From NCBI RefSeq assembly GCF_007671725.1, contig NZ_VCNM01000001.1, forward strand, positions 558,001 through 622,000: a stretch of DNA of 64,000 bases, written 5' to 3'. The first letter of the stretch is position 1. The number at the start of each line of letters is the position of its first letter. The translations under genes and the position numbers were made by a program. Positions 63,886-64,000 of the stretch are shown here, piece after piece. The DNA comes from Halorubrum depositum (lineage in GTDB: Archaea; Halobacteriota; Halobacteria; Halobacteriales; Haloferacaceae). The notes below the pieces were generated by a model that was given only the letters and a program-made list of their open reading frames with translations, was not told where the DNA came from and did no database searches.

Positions 63886-64000
63886 TCAGTCGCTCAGCAG
63901 CGTCGCGCCCGCGCCGCCGATCGCGCCGAAGACCGCCGGGTACACCGCGCCCGCGAGCAGCACGGCGGTGATGAGATCGGGCGCGATCGTCGCCTCCCTG
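63886..64000 (-). CDS. membrane protein, C-terminus only; continues beyond window
   Basis: The last 37 codons read ...IAPDLITAVLLAGAVYPAVFGAIGGAGATLLSD, stop at 63886-63888. It is a Gly/Ala-rich hydrophobic helix with short acid tail, typical of haloarchaeal small membrane proteins (DUF5518-like by appearance). The remainder lies outside the window. The frame is open through base 64000. Confidence 0.65.
   Translation of the reverse strand, partial: REATIAPDLITAVLLAGAVYPAVFGAIGGAGATLLSD

Overview
The window is chromosomal DNA from an extremely halophilic archaeon (class Halobacteria, probably the Haloferacales, Halorubrum/Haloferax-like; the genus is a guess). The support is consistent: very high GC, acidic proteins, TATA-like boxes about 25-27 bases before start codons with no leader, an S-layer glycoprotein with a PGF-CTERM tail, CetZ1, the bacterioruberin operon crtD-lyeJ-cruF, coenzyme F420 genes, an intron-containing elongator tRNA-Met, and haloarchaeal families such as UPF0200, UPF0201 and DUF106.

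Layout. 1-3.6 kb: M42 aminopeptidase (cut by the window edge), a small membrane protein, a DUF2342-like zinc protease, OsmC and a CBS protein. 3.7-7.2 kb: the S-layer glycoprotein with a long leader, then tRNA-Met(CAU) with an 80-nt intron. 7.4-15.5 kb: a PH-like protein, an MscS channel, overlapping mutS-mutL and a membrane J-domain protein. 15.5-20.6 kb: mobA, pdxS, a lipoprotein, thrB, and two membrane proteins. 20.8-29.2 kb: a formate/nitrite transporter fused to stress-protein domains, a SIMPL protein, a multicopper oxidase, a YfcE-like phosphodiesterase, a lipoprotein, a sensor kinase and a DUF5806-like protein. 29.3-39.3 kb: Usp-GNAT, adk-DUF106, several membrane proteins, an ATP-grasp enzyme, tmk, a CorC/HlyC-type protein, a tandem Usp and an NmrA-like protein. 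39.5-45.8 kb: cetZ1-cofC-cofG, a second MscS, MATE, thiE. 45.9-52.0 kb: two SDRs flanking a repeat-like intergenic stretch, the carotenoid operon, and a diadenylate-cyclase-like gene. 52.0-55.1 kb: an AT-richer foreign-looking island with a decayed DUF262/HNH-nuclease remnant, a solitary IS6-like end, an NTF2-FMO fusion monooxygenase and another remnant. 55.1-64 kb: Usp, a dihydrolipoamide-dehydrogenase-like enzyme, an RNase Z-like hydrolase, moaA, an S9 peptidase, a tungstate-binding-like protein, tRNA-Arg(UCU) with partial copies of its 3' end beside it, UPF0200 and UPF0201.

Functional threads. Three genes serve Mo/W use (mobA, moaA, tupA-like). cofC and cofG make the F420 deazaflavin cofactor and sit behind cetZ1. 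crtD, lyeJ and cruF are stop/start overlapped and turn lycopene into bacterioruberin. Five Usp-type proteins are present, one fused to a transporter. The least conventional signal is a recurring gene architecture: at four loci a 15-35-codon ORF starts close to where a promoter would place the transcript start and ends exactly on the start codon of the main gene (35981, 51426, 52805, 57145).
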